A stretch of DNA of 64,000 nucleotides from Sarcophilus harrisii. Lineage: Eukaryota; Chordata; Mammalia; Dasyuromorphia; Dasyuridae. The stretch is from NCBI RefSeq assembly GCF_902635505.1, contig NC_045426.1, positions 593,402,818 through 593,466,817 on the forward strand, in the 5' to 3' direction. Made by a program: the position numbers and the translations under genes. The number at the start of each line of letters is the position of its first letter. The first letter of the stretch is position 1. Under the pieces are notes generated by a model. The model was not told the origin of the DNA, searched no databases, and saw only the letters and a program-made list of their open reading frames with translations. This document shows positions 24,122 to 34,439 of the stretch, in pieces.

Positions 24122-24603
24122 CTGTCCCTACAGCAGGAATCGATGCTCAGCTCGTCGATGCCCCAGTACTGGATCTCCTGTAGGAAGGAGAGCGCACACA
24201 GCTGCTCCATGACGTGCAGCCGGCCAGTACGGTAATAGTGTAGGATGTAGCGGAAAGCTTGGGAACTCCTGTCGAAGAAATATTCATTGTCCACCAAGTT
24301 GGCATCGTCGCAGAGCTCCAGGGTGCTGGAGGCTGCGGCCAGAGTACCGGGGTGGCGGCAGGACGCCACCACTACGGCCAGCTTCCCCAGTCGCGTGTGT
24401 GGGAAGCAGGACAATGCTTGCTGGGATAGGACGAAGCGGCTACCTCCCACGTTGACCGTGAAGCTGTCCCCTAGAGCTAGGGGCTCTCCTTCTCCCTCGC
24501 TGCAGAATACGCTGGAGTCTAAGGAGAGTAGAGAACCGCTGTTCAGCGGCATTTCATTGGCCGCCCCAGCAGCTGGGGACCGGCAGCGGAAAGGCGCCTC
24601 CAT
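24122..24603 (-). CDS. KCNV1: KCNV1 coding exon 1: N-terminus and T1 tetramerisation domain
   Basis: This exon encodes residues 1-160 plus two bases of codon 161. It starts MEAPFRCR, and residues 23-45 (SGSLLSLDSS, EGEGEPLALG) match the Kv8.1 N-terminus. The T1 domain starts at about residue 48 (FTVNVGGSRFVLS) and includes DNEYFFDRSSQAFRYILHYY (105-124) and LQEIQYWGIDELSIDSCCRD (141-160). T1 sorts which Kv subunits can assemble. The exon ends GACAG|GTATCC at 24122/24121. I chose the ATG at 24603 because it has A at -3 and G at +4. A second in-frame ATG at 24552 (MPLNSGS) lies nearer the conserved region and has a weaker context (G at -3, C at +4). An upstream in-frame TTG gives no better start. 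The exon is far more GC- and CpG-rich than its surroundings. Confidence 0.95.
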
Positions 24604-24618
24604 CCTTGCCACCTGCTC
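24604..24618 (-). other. KCNV1: KCNV1 5' UTR part of coding exon 1
   Basis: These fifteen bases (GAGCAGGTGGCAAGG) lie between the inferred acceptor and the ATG at 24603. They supply the strong start context, with A at -3. Confidence 0.55.
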
Positions 24619-24760
24619 CTGTGGACATGACAAAGTTTAAGGAGGAGAGCAGGCCCCGGTGGGAGGCGGGGGTTGGGTGGTAGTGGCGCTCAACGAGCTG
24701 GAAATGAATGCTTTAGGAACCGTCAGGAGGGGAGACAAGCGGCTTCCTGCTCGCTCGGCT

Positions 24761-25754
24761 TTCCTCTCCACCCACTCTACTTGCTTTCTCTCTTAACAAG
24801 ACAAATGCACTCAAACAGGGGGATCTAAGAGTGCCAACCTAGAAGAGGGCAAGAGTCAAAGTGCTCAGAAAGGAGGAGTCAGCCAAAGTAGGCAAATCAG
24901 AGGAATATGGGTAGCATTGTAGGGCTGGATTTTTTTTTTTTAATCAAGATTTTGTTTGATGCCCAAGTGCGTCCCGTTCCCACGCCCATCTTCCGTGACT
25001 GATACCTCCCAATCTACCAGGCAACCGGGAGGACCTGCCTTTAAGAGGAGCGACAAACGTGTGTGAATTGGCTGGACAATTCGGGTGGGGTTGGGGACGT
25101 GAAGGGAAGTTGAAGGTAGAGGGATGCAGGAAAAGCAAGGATGAGGGTGGTATGGAGGTGGGAATGTGGGACTGCCTTCCTTTCCTTTCAGTACCCTAAA
25201 TAAAAGGGTAAGCATGGGCCTTTCCTTAAACCCTTTCTAAGTAATACATTTCTGGTTTATTCTATTTTGGCTGGTAACGATAGCTTTCTGAAAATTGGAG
25301 GGGAGGAGGTTAATGCGATTACCAATTCAATACAATTCTAGCCTACTTTCCCCCCCCCCCTTTTTTTTTTTTTTTTTTTTAAACCTCTGCTTTCGAAATA
25401 CCAATAGTGTCATGAGAGCACACTCTCTTTTCACCTGGAAAGCCGCTAATAACTTGGGGTTTCCAATGAATAATCCGTGCAGTCCCCTTGGACTGGAGGT
25501 TTTACTTCGGAGCACTTTTACATTTCCCTAAAAGTTCCTTTTGAATAGGGCAGAGACCGAAAAAACTCACTCTGGATAAATGAAGGCAAAAGGATCAGAA
25601 AGCTAAGTTGAGTGCCTAAGGCAGTTTAAATAATGTGGATGCCTTAGTAAAAGGTCTCCGTAAAATGAAAGACTAATTCGGTGCCTGGGAAACTCTGTTG
25701 GTACCATTCTTGGGGGCTGACCTATAAAAAAAAAGATATCTCGTGGTGACTTAC
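24761..25754 (-). other. 5' UTR intron of KCNV1 (inferred), no other gene
   Basis: Moderately GC-rich sequence near the CpG block, with a C-run and T-run at 25350-25381 and an A/T run near 24931. ORFs at 24940-25215 and 25603-25788 have no family signature; the latter reads through the inferred donor. Confidence 0.55.
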
Positions 25755-25905
25755 CGGCGCTCCCGTTAGCTGTTGCTCCACTGCACATCTGGGCTGGGCA
25801 CAGCAGCTGCAGCTTTGGAGGAAGCTGCTCTGATCTGTTACTGAGACTTCATTCGTCCCTCTTAGCGCCTGTCATGGGTAGAGGACAATGACTTTGATGA
25901 CCAAG
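25755..25905 (-). other. KCNV1: Probable non-coding first exon of KCNV1
   Basis: On the gene strand the sequence GCGCCG|GTAAGT gives a textbook donor at 25755/25754. A matching acceptor (pyrimidine-rich CTGCTCTCCTCC, then GTCCACAG|GAG) lies 15 bases before the chosen start codon, at 24619/24618, giving a 1,136-base intron. The exon's 5' end is set about 25-30 bases below the TATA box. The mature leader would hold an upstream ORF that starts at 25788. Splice sites are seen directly; use of the exon is inferred. Confidence 0.6.
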
Positions 25906-25927
25906 GAGGCGTGGCATAGAGCCCCTG

Positions 25928-25935
25928 CTTATATA
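25928..25935 (-). promoter_or_regulatory. KCNV1: TATA box of the KCNV1 promoter
   Basis: On the gene strand the sequence reads TATATAAG, followed by GC-richer sequence (GCAGGGGCTC) and a CCACGCCTCC GC-box-like motif about 20 bases on. It lies 170-180 bases upstream of the GTAAGT donor, a spacing that suits a short first exon. The core promoter role is inferred from position and motif only. Confidence 0.5.
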
Positions 25936-26059
25936 TCGAGCCTTTGCCCTTAAAGCTTCTCTTGCCTACCTCCGCCTTCCAGTTGTTCCGCCTCCAGCCT
26001 GGTTTTTGACAGTGCTGTTCTGTGGATCCCAGCTCTGTAGTCAACCAGCCTTCTAGCAC

Positions 26060-27205
26060 TGAGAGCAGGCAGTGAAAAGTGAACAGGAGGGAAAGGGGGA
26101 GGTGTGGAAAGAGGAGGGAACTAAAAGCCTGGAGACACTGACAATTATATTTATCTTGAAGACAGTTAACACTTCAAGTATTAATTTTTATTCCCCTTCT
26201 TCTTTGCCCCTACAAACGCTCAAGGTAAAAGTTCCCCAGTGCAAATAATCATGTCAATCAGGAGTTAGATAATTATATCTCCTGTGTTATGGTCCTGGAT
26301 CATGTTTTTAATGTCTTGCAAAAAATTCATCCTTTCTCATTCTGCAATGTCACTAAGGTTTTCTGAGAAAGAGAGGATGGCTTTTCTTGTCTCCTTTTTC
26401 TCCTAAGTCGTTTTAGAAGATACACAAAAATAAATCTGAGGCAACAAAGTACCATTTCTTTGGCAGAGCTCTAAGGTGGAGGAGGAGGACGTAGGATGAA
26501 GTTGTTGGATTTTTTTCTTCCTGTGAGAATAAATAACCAATTCTAGAAAAAAAAAAAAACTTTTTGAAATAGTTTGGATTAGGGTTAGTATGAAAGCTAA
26601 CCATTTATTCAAAATAGTACCAACTCCAATCCCCTCCCTCCCAGATATTTTTACTCATTAAAAATTAAGTCCATAAGGATTCTTCTGTGAGAGGAAGAGG
26701 TATGCCATGTCAAAAGTACACTCATAGTGTGAAGACTACTTTTGACTCTATCCTAAATATTCTAAAGTGGAGAACTGAAATCTAATTGACAAACTATATT
26801 AATTGTGATCTATGATGTAAAAAACAAAACAAAACAAAACAACAACAACAATATGCCCCAAACAACAAACTATGATCCAAATTAGTGTAGTTCCCTTCAC
26901 TGTGGTCACCCACACTTATACCAACAATGCTGATATTGGACAAAACCTTTATTGGAATTTTTCTCTAGGAACTGCTTCCAAGATTGTGATGAGGTTAACT
27001 TAAATCACTTCCATGGTGTTAAAACTTCCTCTTTTAAAGAACTAATTTTTGGAAAGTGTCGAAAGCTATTTGGTGACAAATCTGCTTAGTAATGAGTATG
27101 GTCATGTTAAAAATCTTCCTCTGAATTTCCATGTTTTTACCTTTTTATCCCCCTTTTTAGTGCTGTTATTTCTGTATATATCTTAATATAGTAAAAACAA
27201 AGTAT
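26060..27205. other. Upstream flank of KCNV1
   Basis: Non-repetitive, AT-rich sequence except for an (AAAAC)n/(AAC)n run at 26818-26850. It could hold distal promoter elements, but none was recognised with confidence. Confidence 0.45.
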
Positions 27206-27209
27206 TTAT

Positions 27210-27730
27210 AAAGTACTTCCTATGTGAAAGGTACTATGCTAGGTGAATGATACAAAGAAAACCAAATCTAATAGTCTCTACCAATAAATTACTTAGATTT
27301 TACTAGGGAAATGGTGGGAAAATGTGAGGAATACACATAAATTCAAATATGTATGCACATACATACATGTATATAGGATAATTGGTGGGGGAGATAAGAA
27401 GGAGATGGGGAGGAACAGGAAGAACACTAATAACTTTGGAGATTAGGAAAGACTATTTGTAAGAAATGTCATTTGAGTTGACTCTTAAAGGAATTTAAAG
27501 TGTCTAAAGAGGGAGATACTGGGAGAGAACATTGGGATGGAATGTCATAAGTGGTCAACAGAAAGTTAAACTAGCTTGCTTCTCATGTAGATTACATGAA
27601 AGGGAAAATACCTTAAGTCAGCAAAAGTAGACTGGATCCAAATTGTGAAGGTTTTTGAATGTCAAATGAAGAAACTTGAATTTTGAGCAAAGTATTTTAT
27701 CTGGGCAGCAGTAGAGAATCACAAAAGCTT
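27210..27730 (-). mobile_element. L2 LINE, antisense
   Basis: CTTCCTATGTGAAAGGTAC, GAGATACTGGGAGAGAACATTGG and GGTTTTTGAATGTCAAATGAAG follow reverse L2. It probably continues at 28140-28375 after MIR-like insertions. Confidence 0.6.
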
Positions 27731-27744
27731 CTTGAGTATGAGAG

Positions 27745-28110
27745 TAATATAGTATCATAGATATGGAATTGAAATAATACCTGGAGGTCATCCAGGCTCT
27801 CATTTTACAGATCAGAAAACAGAGATCCAGAAAATTGAAGAGATAATAGAGATAATAAGTAGAAAATCTCAGGCTTGAACTCCAGCAGTCAGATGGAACA
27901 GAGCACTTAAGTCTGGAATTCCAGAAGAAAAACTTTGTTTTGGTCAAACACGATAGCTGTCTGAATGTGTAAGTTGCTTATCCTCTTTTAGCTTTAGTTT
28001 TATCAGGTGTAAAATAGAAAGAACAATAATATATTCCTCACAAGAACCCATATATAAAATGAAATATCTGAAAAGCATCTTCAAACCTTACAACATTATA
28101 TAAACATTGG
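27745..28110 (-). mobile_element. MIR-like SINE remnants
   Basis: A reverse MIR piece (GGAGGTCATCCAGGCTCTC, AGAAAACAGAGATCCAGAAAA) is followed by a degenerate sense-like piece (TTTAGTTTTATCAGGTGTAAAA). Confidence 0.5.
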
Positions 28111-28139
28111 ATATTTTTTGTTACTTCACCTTGGTTTGT

Positions 28140-28375
28140 GAGGATTATTTTGAAAGTTATGTGGAAGATGGGTTGGAGAAGGTAGAAACTGAAAATGGGA
28201 ATTCAAATAGGACACTATTATAAAAGTAAAATCAAGAGTTGAGGAGTTGAACTTGAATTAGAATAGTTGTGTTGTAAGTGAAGAATCTGGGAGATGCAGA
28301 GATTTTGGGGAGATAGAATCAGCAAGATTTAATAGATAGTTGAAAGTAGTGGGGTAAAGGATGGTGAAGTATCAA
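28140..28375 (-). mobile_element. L2 fragment, antisense
   Basis: Degenerate interior L2, inferred from order and A/G-rich composition next to the 27.2-27.7 kb copy. Confidence 0.4.
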
Positions 28376-28379
28376 GAAA

Positions 28380-29370
28380 GAATGAAAATGCTGTGTTGTG
28401 AACCACACTCAGTTCCCACAGTCCTCTCTCTGGGTGTAGATAACTCTCCATCACTGAACAATTGGAATTGGTTAGAATCATCCTATTGTTGAAGAGAGCC
28501 ATGTCCATTAGACTTGATCATCATATAATCTTGTTGCTGTGTATAATGATCTTCTGATTCTGCTCATTTCATTTAGCATCAGTTCATATAAGTCTTTCTA
28601 GGCCTCTCTGAAATCATCCTGTATGGTTATTCCATAACATTCATATACCACAATTTATTCAGCCATTCTCCAATTGATGGGCATCCATTCAATTTCTAAT
28701 TTCTAGCCACTCCAAAAAGGGCTGCCACAAACATTTTTGCACATGTGAGTCCCTTTACCTCCTTTAAAATCTCCTTGGGATATAAGCCCAATAGAAACAC
28801 TGCTGGATCAAAGGGTATGTACATTTTGATAACTTTTTGAGCATTGTTCCAAATCGTTCTCCAGAATGGTTGGATTCGTTCACAGTTCCACCAACAATGT
28901 ATCAGTGTCCCAGTTTTCCTACATCCCCTGCAACATTTGTCATTATTATTTCCTGTCAATCTGAGAGATGTGTAGTGGTATCTCAAAGTTGTCTTAATTT
29001 GCATTTCTCTGATCAATAATGATTTAGAATACCTTTTCATATGAATAGAAATAGTTTCAATTTCTTCATCTGAAAATTGTCTGTTTATATCCTTTGACCA
29101 TTTATCAATTAGAAAATGGCTTGAATTCTTATAAATGAGTCAATTCTCTATACCTTTTTATAAATGAGGCCTTTATCAGCACCTTTGATTGTAAAAATGT
29201 TTTCCCAGCTTATTGCTTCTCTTCTAATCTTATCTGCATTAGTTTTGTTTGTACAAAAACATATTTAACTTAATATAATAAAAATTATCTATTTTGTGAT
29301 CAATAATGAGCTCCAGTTCTTCTTTGGTCACAAATTCCTTCCTCCTCCACAGATCTGAGAGGTAAATTAG
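28380..29370 (-). mobile_element. L1 fragment, antisense (ORF2 C-terminus and part of the 3' UTR)
   Basis: The reverse strand decodes to the L1 ORF2 C-terminal region: KRYSKSLLIREMQIKTTLRY, CCRGCRKTGTLIHCWWNCER, IQPFWRTIWNNAQKVIKMYI (28696-29040). The 3' UTR is present only in part, and there is no poly(A), so it is truncated at both ends. Confidence 0.85.
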
Positions 29371-29835
29371 CCTATGTTTATTTTATTCATCTTATCTCAC
29401 CATAGAAGTTTTTCATGCATAGTATGCTCTCATGTATTTGTTCAGTGAAAGAAAAAAAATGACAGACCGTAAGTTAATGAAGCTCATTTTCCTTTGTAGA
29501 TGATAAACTAACTCATAATAAATACATTTGTTCATCTTTTAAAGATGGCAAAGCAATTTTGTTTCCCAGAATAGAATTGTACATTGTGTACAAAGTATAT
29601 TGGAAAAGGAAATGTTTTAAAGTTGATTTTTACCTTGGCTACTTTCAGGTAATTTAAGTTTCCCCTCCATTCTTGTGTACCTATATCACATTAATGTTTT
29701 TCATTAAAAAATTGAGAACCTAGGATGGAAGAGTCATGACTGTGATGACAGCTTCTGTGAAAAACATCTGGGATGGGGCAATGGCCTGCAAGCTCATAAT
29801 GAGTCAACAATGTGTCATGGAAACAATAAAGCTAG
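29371..29835. other. No gene seen
   Basis: AT-rich sequence without recognised content. Confidence 0.45.
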
Positions 29836-29839
29836 GTAG

Positions 29840-30395
29840 CATTGAAAGTCTTAGCCTCCAGAATAAAAGAGGTAATAGTTTTATTATCCTCTGTACTGAT
29901 TAAACAATATTGGAACACTGTATTCTGTCTTGGTTATAAGCCACTTTTTAGGATACAACTTAAGATTCAGAAGAAAAGAAATAAGATAGTGATGAGAGTG
30001 AGGAACATGACACATGAGGATTGACTACAGGAGCTAGGAATGCTTAGTCTGGAGAAAAAAAAAAGATTGAGGGAATTTATAATAGTTGCCTTCAAGTATT
30101 TAAAGGATCATGTAGAGAAGAGATTAGATTTATTCTGTTTGCTCTTAGAGAGAAAGATCCATAGAGGCAAATTTGAGCTTGATGCCAGGTAAAACTCCTA
30201 ACAGTTAAAGCTGCCCAAAAGGGAAATAAGTGGCATTGAGAGGAGGTGGGTTCCTCTATCATGATAACTTTGAGCAGGAGCTGGATGACCACTCATAGGA
30301 TACATTATAAGGGGGTTATTGTTGTAGGCATGAGTCAAACTAAAAAGATAATGACATCCTTTCTAATTCTGAAATTATAATGCTTGAAGAGCCTT
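29840..30395 (-). mobile_element. CR1/L3-type LINE fragment, antisense
   Basis: On the plus strand it reads GACACATGAGGATTGACTACAGGAGC, CTTAGTCTGGAGAAAAAAAA, GTTGCCTTCAAGTATTTAAAGG, GATGCCAGGTAAAACTCCTAAC and GAGCAGGAGCTGGATGACCA. That order matches reverse-strand CR1 in birds and old L3/CR1 in mammals. It is an ancient, inactive copy. Confidence 0.65.
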
Positions 30396-31965
30396 ATTTT
30401 ACTTTATGTATCCTCTGTGAGGGTAGAGGGTATGATTTTTCTCATTTTACAAATAAGGGAATTGAGATTAGAAATCACTAAAATCATATAGCTTATATAT
30501 TTTTGAATTATGATTTGAATTAAAGTATTCATGATTCTGATTCCAGTACTTTATATTTCCTTCCCATCAGTCATTGTCATCACTACTCAAAGCCTGAATC
30601 ATTTGTGTTACCTTTCTCCTTTCTTTATATCAAAATTAAATACATTAGATCTTTCACAGACCACTTTTAAATGACAAATAAATATATAATACATTTTTGG
30701 GATCTAAAAATCCAGAATTTACATATTCACATTCTATTTATGCAACACATTGATTAACATAATCAAATTTAGTGCCAGTGCATTATGAGACTTTTATAAT
30801 GTAATTATATTGCCAATTGTTTAAATTGACTTTTAAGTATCAGTACTTATTTACACTGTAGTTTGGAATTTAAATAGAATTTCAAAGGGCTAAACTTCTT
30901 TTAAAATTATTTTATCATTAAAACTTTTTTATGAATTTAATTTGCCAAAAGTTAAATACCCTTTATGTGTAAGGCACTGGGTATACAAAAATAGAAAAGA
31001 AAGTCATTGCCTCTGTTCTACCATAATTAAAGAGGTTACATTAATATACATAGAATGTTTTTTTTAAATCAAGTATCTGAGGTCTTATTGTGTTATAAAA
31101 ATGTATAAGTTTTTATAATGGCTATGCAATATTTATTTGAATTTTTCCTTGGTTCTCTGGGTCCTGAAAGTCAGTTTTTGAGCAGTTTCTCCAGTGATGC
31201 CTTTGACATTTTCTATTCTGCATGTTTACGTGAACAAAAAAAAAGAGGAAGGGAGACATCTATCTTTTATTTCTTTTTTTAAGGCAATGTCTTAAAAGTC
31301 AATGCTGTAGCGTCCCCAAAGATTATTCTAACCAGTCATCTTGCGTGCCCTCCAGATTCCAATATTCATCTACCATAAAAGATAACTGTTCATCCACCAT
31401 AAATGATCTCCAAAGTTTTGCTAAGAAGCAATTCACTATAATATAAAATTTGATGTAAAATGGATATGCCTTGGACTTGTTCTGCTATTTCTACCACTAA
31501 ATGTTCTGAAAAATTCCAATACCAAAAACACAGAGAGAATTTAGTATGATATAATGTTAATATAACATAGCATTACAGGCCAGTGATCCTCTCTTCACAT
31601 GAAGGACTCAGATATACTTTGGGGTCTTTTCATTATTTTGCACAGATGATCTCATAATTTTGATAGTCCTCAGACTCACAAAGGTCAAAATAGGAAATTT
31701 TAACAGTTACTTAATGGAGTCCTTAAGAAAGGACTCACATCCAAACACAGAAAAAGTACAAAAACCAAACCAACCAAACAACAAACCCACCACTGTTCTT
31801 TCTCCACTAGTGAGCAACCTTTTCCTTCCCCATCTATATATTTTTCTTATTTATTGTACTATCTTCACTCTTTCCAGCTGTTTTTATAGATCCTCTATCA
31901 TACTTCAAATATCTATATCACAAAGCTGAATCTTCAAAAATACAATTGACCTTTAAATCCTGTGA
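30396..31965. other. No gene or clear repeat
   Basis: 1.6 kb of AT-rich DNA. The ORF at 31660-31929 lacks any domain. Confidence 0.45.
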
Positions 31966-31969
31966 TGAC

Positions 31970-32308
31970 TGCATTAGCACCCTGGATACCTTAGAATTAT
32001 CCAGAGTCAGGATAAGTAAAAGTCCTTAGTCTTTCTTCTTGGTCTTAGAGGTAGGATTGAATTGGATGGAAGCAGAATCTCTGTAACCTTCCTTCTTCTT
32101 CTCCGGCCCAGAAGTGACTCTGGCTAGCCTTACTCCACCCCCTAGTCCCACCTACAATTCTCTGTATACACCAATTATAGAGCCAGCACAGGATAGTGGG
32201 AAGGGCTATTTTCCAAGCATATGCTCGTAGAGTATTGTCCAATTGGTAATTAACCTTAAATGCTTGTTGGACCTCAGTGCATCAATTCAAGAGTTTCAGC
32301 CCTTTGCA
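31970..32308 (-). mobile_element. LTR of an ERV, antisense (here called LTR-B)
   Basis: On the minus strand it starts TGCAAAGGGCTGAAACTC, includes GATGCACTGAGGTCC, and ends GGTGCTAATGCA. The start and the GATGCACTGAGGTCC block recur in the LTR at 61.15-61.55 kb. It is probably a solo LTR. No clear target duplication was found, so it is old or its ends are slightly misplaced. Confidence 0.65.
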
Positions 32309-32685
32309 AAAGCCTTTTCTGTTATAATTTAAATAATATTCTATTTGGCAAATTTGTCGTTGTGCAAAAGATGGTATTCTTCATTTTCCTCAGTGGATCA
32401 GCTTATCAGTAATTGTTCTGTGTGGAGGGGCCACTCTTAATTTTGCTGAATATAATGTAACTCAACATGTCTCTGAACTGAAAATTATTAATTTTGAAAA
32501 CTTATTTCGTACAACTGGATCCCATAATCTCTTTTCCCTTAAACAACTCTGTGTAGAAACAGAAAACCTCTTTCATTTACTGCTCAAATAAGAGTCCTTT
32601 TGAAAAATTATAGTTTGTCAAGGTTGTTTGGTCTTATTTGTTTCCCTTCATCCCCAAACACGTAGGTTCTATTTTTCTTTATTGT
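32309..32685. other. No gene seen
   Basis: AT-rich sequence without recognised content. Confidence 0.45.
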
Positions 32686-32689
32686 ACTA

Positions 32690-33075
32690 AGTTTATTTAT
32701 TTTTAATACACATTGCTTTATGAATCATTTTGGGAGAGAAGAATCATAGCAAAAGGGAAAAACCAAGGGAGAGATAAAAAACAAACAGACAAAAAAGAAG
32801 TGAACATAACATATATTGATTTACATTGTCTCCTTAGTTCTTTTTCTGGATGCAGAGGCATTTTCTGTCCAAAGTCTATTAGGATTGTTTTAGATTATTG
32901 AATTACTGAGAAGAAACCAAGCCTTTATTAGGTGATCATCATGCATTCTTGCTGTTATTGTGTACAATGTATTCCTGGTTCTGCTTATTTTGCTCAGTAT
33001 CAGTTCAAGTAAATCTTTCCAGGCCTTTCTATAATTAGATTGTTCATCATATAGGTCCATTTCCTAGTGAATTAT
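32690..33075 (-). mobile_element. L1/HAL1 3' end, antisense
   Basis: GGGAAAAACCAAGGGAGAGA, TTCTTTTTCTGGATGCAGAGGC, TACAATGTATTCCTGGTTCTG and TTCCAGGCCTTTCTATAATT follow the reverse of an L1 3' UTR and ORF2 end. Confidence 0.65.
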
Positions 33076-34435
33076 GACATTCTTAGGAGCCCCTTCACTG
33101 TCTCCTCATTTCCTTACCATCATCTATTTTTTTGGAGAGATCAGTTTGGTATTATTCAAGTCACTTCAGGCAGATTTAAAAAAGATTTCCAAAAAGAAAG
33201 GGAAAAGGATAAAACAGGCTGTTCCTGGTGTGCACCTGTTTAAGAATTGTTACAATTATTTCATCAATAATATAGTTTTGCCCCATGAAACATTCATATC
33301 ATATTTTGATGAGGCTGTACCTTAGAGAGAATGGCTACCTTCTGATGCCATATTTTAAAAAATGAAATAAGTAAATAGGAGATAAATTAACTATTGCAAC
33401 TACTACATACTAGAAGGTCAACTCAAAATTAAACTTATGTATTGAGTTTTCCCCCAATTATCTAAATGGATGGTTTGATTGAATGGCAAACAAAAGAATT
33501 CAAAAGATACAAGTGAATTTATTATTGGATCATTGTGTAATTCTGTAGCATGGGGGCACTTATATGTATTTAGTTGATTAGATCCATTATTCTGGTGAAC
33601 TTTTATATATGGGATCTTAGAAGCAGTGGAATAAAAAATGCTAGCATCACTTTTTCATAATTTTTTCAGGAAGTTGTTAACTGGGCTTAATATTGTATAT
33701 GTATATTCTAATTATATCTCTTTCACATCTAGACTTTACTGAAATTCCATAGGCTGAACCTGAGAGAGATTAAAATTGTGGCCTATAAATGCATAATTTA
33801 TTAATATTAGAAGCTAAAAACAAAATCCTCTCTAAAGTGCCCTCCTTCCACAAGCCACCATTCTATTTTGGGGTTGGTATATAGCAATTTTATAATCAGA
33901 GTCCTTTTAAAGCATTAATCTTAAATTATATCTTGGAAAAATGGGTGACCTTTTTGCTTTTCACAAGGTTAAGAGAAAAGAAATAACAAGAGATACATTT
34001 GGGTCCTTACTCCTTTTTTTTTTTCTTTTTTTTTTCCCTGATCCTGGTATATGTCAACCACTCAAAGATCAGTTTAAAACTGAAAGAAAAATCTTCAATT
34101 AGTGGTTATTTATTAAACAATTATGATGTTAATTTTTACACACCAAGGCAATTGAATAAGTTTATTCCCTGTATAAGACAGTTTTCCTCCACTTCACTTT
34201 CATACAAATAGTTTCTCATGCGTAGAAGAGAAACTTTTCCCTCACATCCATGTTGTAGAATTCCTGACTTCCTTCTAAATACAACCCTGCCGCAATATTC
34301 TACATATATTTAAAAAAAGATTTCTGTTAAATTCTAACATTATTTAAAATTAATTTGTGTATACTTTATATTTATTTACTCTTGTGTGTTGTATTCTAAT
34401 AAACCTCCTAGTTCCTTTCACCTTCCTTTCCTCAT
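33076..34435. other. No gene seen
   Basis: AT-rich sequence with T-runs at 34012-34035. ORFs at 33074-33325 and 33999-34211 have no motif. Confidence 0.45.
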
Positions 34436-34439
34436 CCCT

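Larger units (their letters stand above)
24060..24760. promoter_or_regulatory. CpG-rich block over KCNV1 coding exon 1
   Basis: CpG dinucleotides are frequent here (GCGGGGCGC, CAGCCGGCC, TCGTCGCAG and many more), whereas the rest of the window is nearly CpG-free and AT-rich. This fits a 5' CpG island that escapes germline methylation. Its edges were judged by eye. Confidence 0.65.
24554..25788 (-). other. Predicted upstream ORF in the KCNV1 leader (32 codons, spliced)
   Basis: If the 5' exon is spliced as predicted, an ATG at 25788 opens an ORF of segments 25788-25755 and 24618-24554. It encodes 32 residues (begins MCSGATANGS, ends SCWGGQ) and stops with TGA at 24556-24554. It overlaps the ATG at 24603 out of frame and ends one base before the in-frame ATG at 24552. 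Such ORFs can lower or redirect translation. It depends wholly on the inferred splice. Confidence 0.35.
11330..25905 (-). other. KCNV1: KCNV1 gene model (Kv8.1), whole locus
   Basis: The gene has three coding exons plus a probable non-coding first exon, all on the minus strand. The order is promoter/TATA (25928-25935), 5' UTR exon (about 25905-25755), coding exon 1 (24618-24122, Met at 24603), coding exon 2 (19159-18630), coding exon 3 (12168-11657), and candidate poly(A) signal at 11358-11353. Coding lengths of 482, 530 and 512 bases give 1524 bases, or 507 residues and a stop. I recall the human protein as about 500 residues. Every intron is GT-AG and phases match (AG|G, G|GA). No stop or frameshift is visible, so the gene looks functional. 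Kv8.1 does not form channels alone; in the family it joins Kv2/Kv3 subunits in neurons and changes their gating. The introns hold only repeats and unannotated AT-rich DNA. Confidence 0.93.

Noticed and set aside
24287-24640. 117-codon plus-strand ORF over KCNV1 exon 1
   Set aside because: Antisense shadow in a GC-rich coding exon where stops are rare.
24940-25215. 91-codon ORF upstream of KCNV1 exon 1
   Set aside because: Pro-rich without a domain; lies in the inferred 5' UTR intron and lacks splice or start support.
26005-26030. Possible RE1/NRSE (REST) site upstream of KCNV1 (GTGCTGTTCTGTGGATCC)
   Set aside because: One half matches moderately (GTGCTGTTC) but the GGTGCTGAA half does not.
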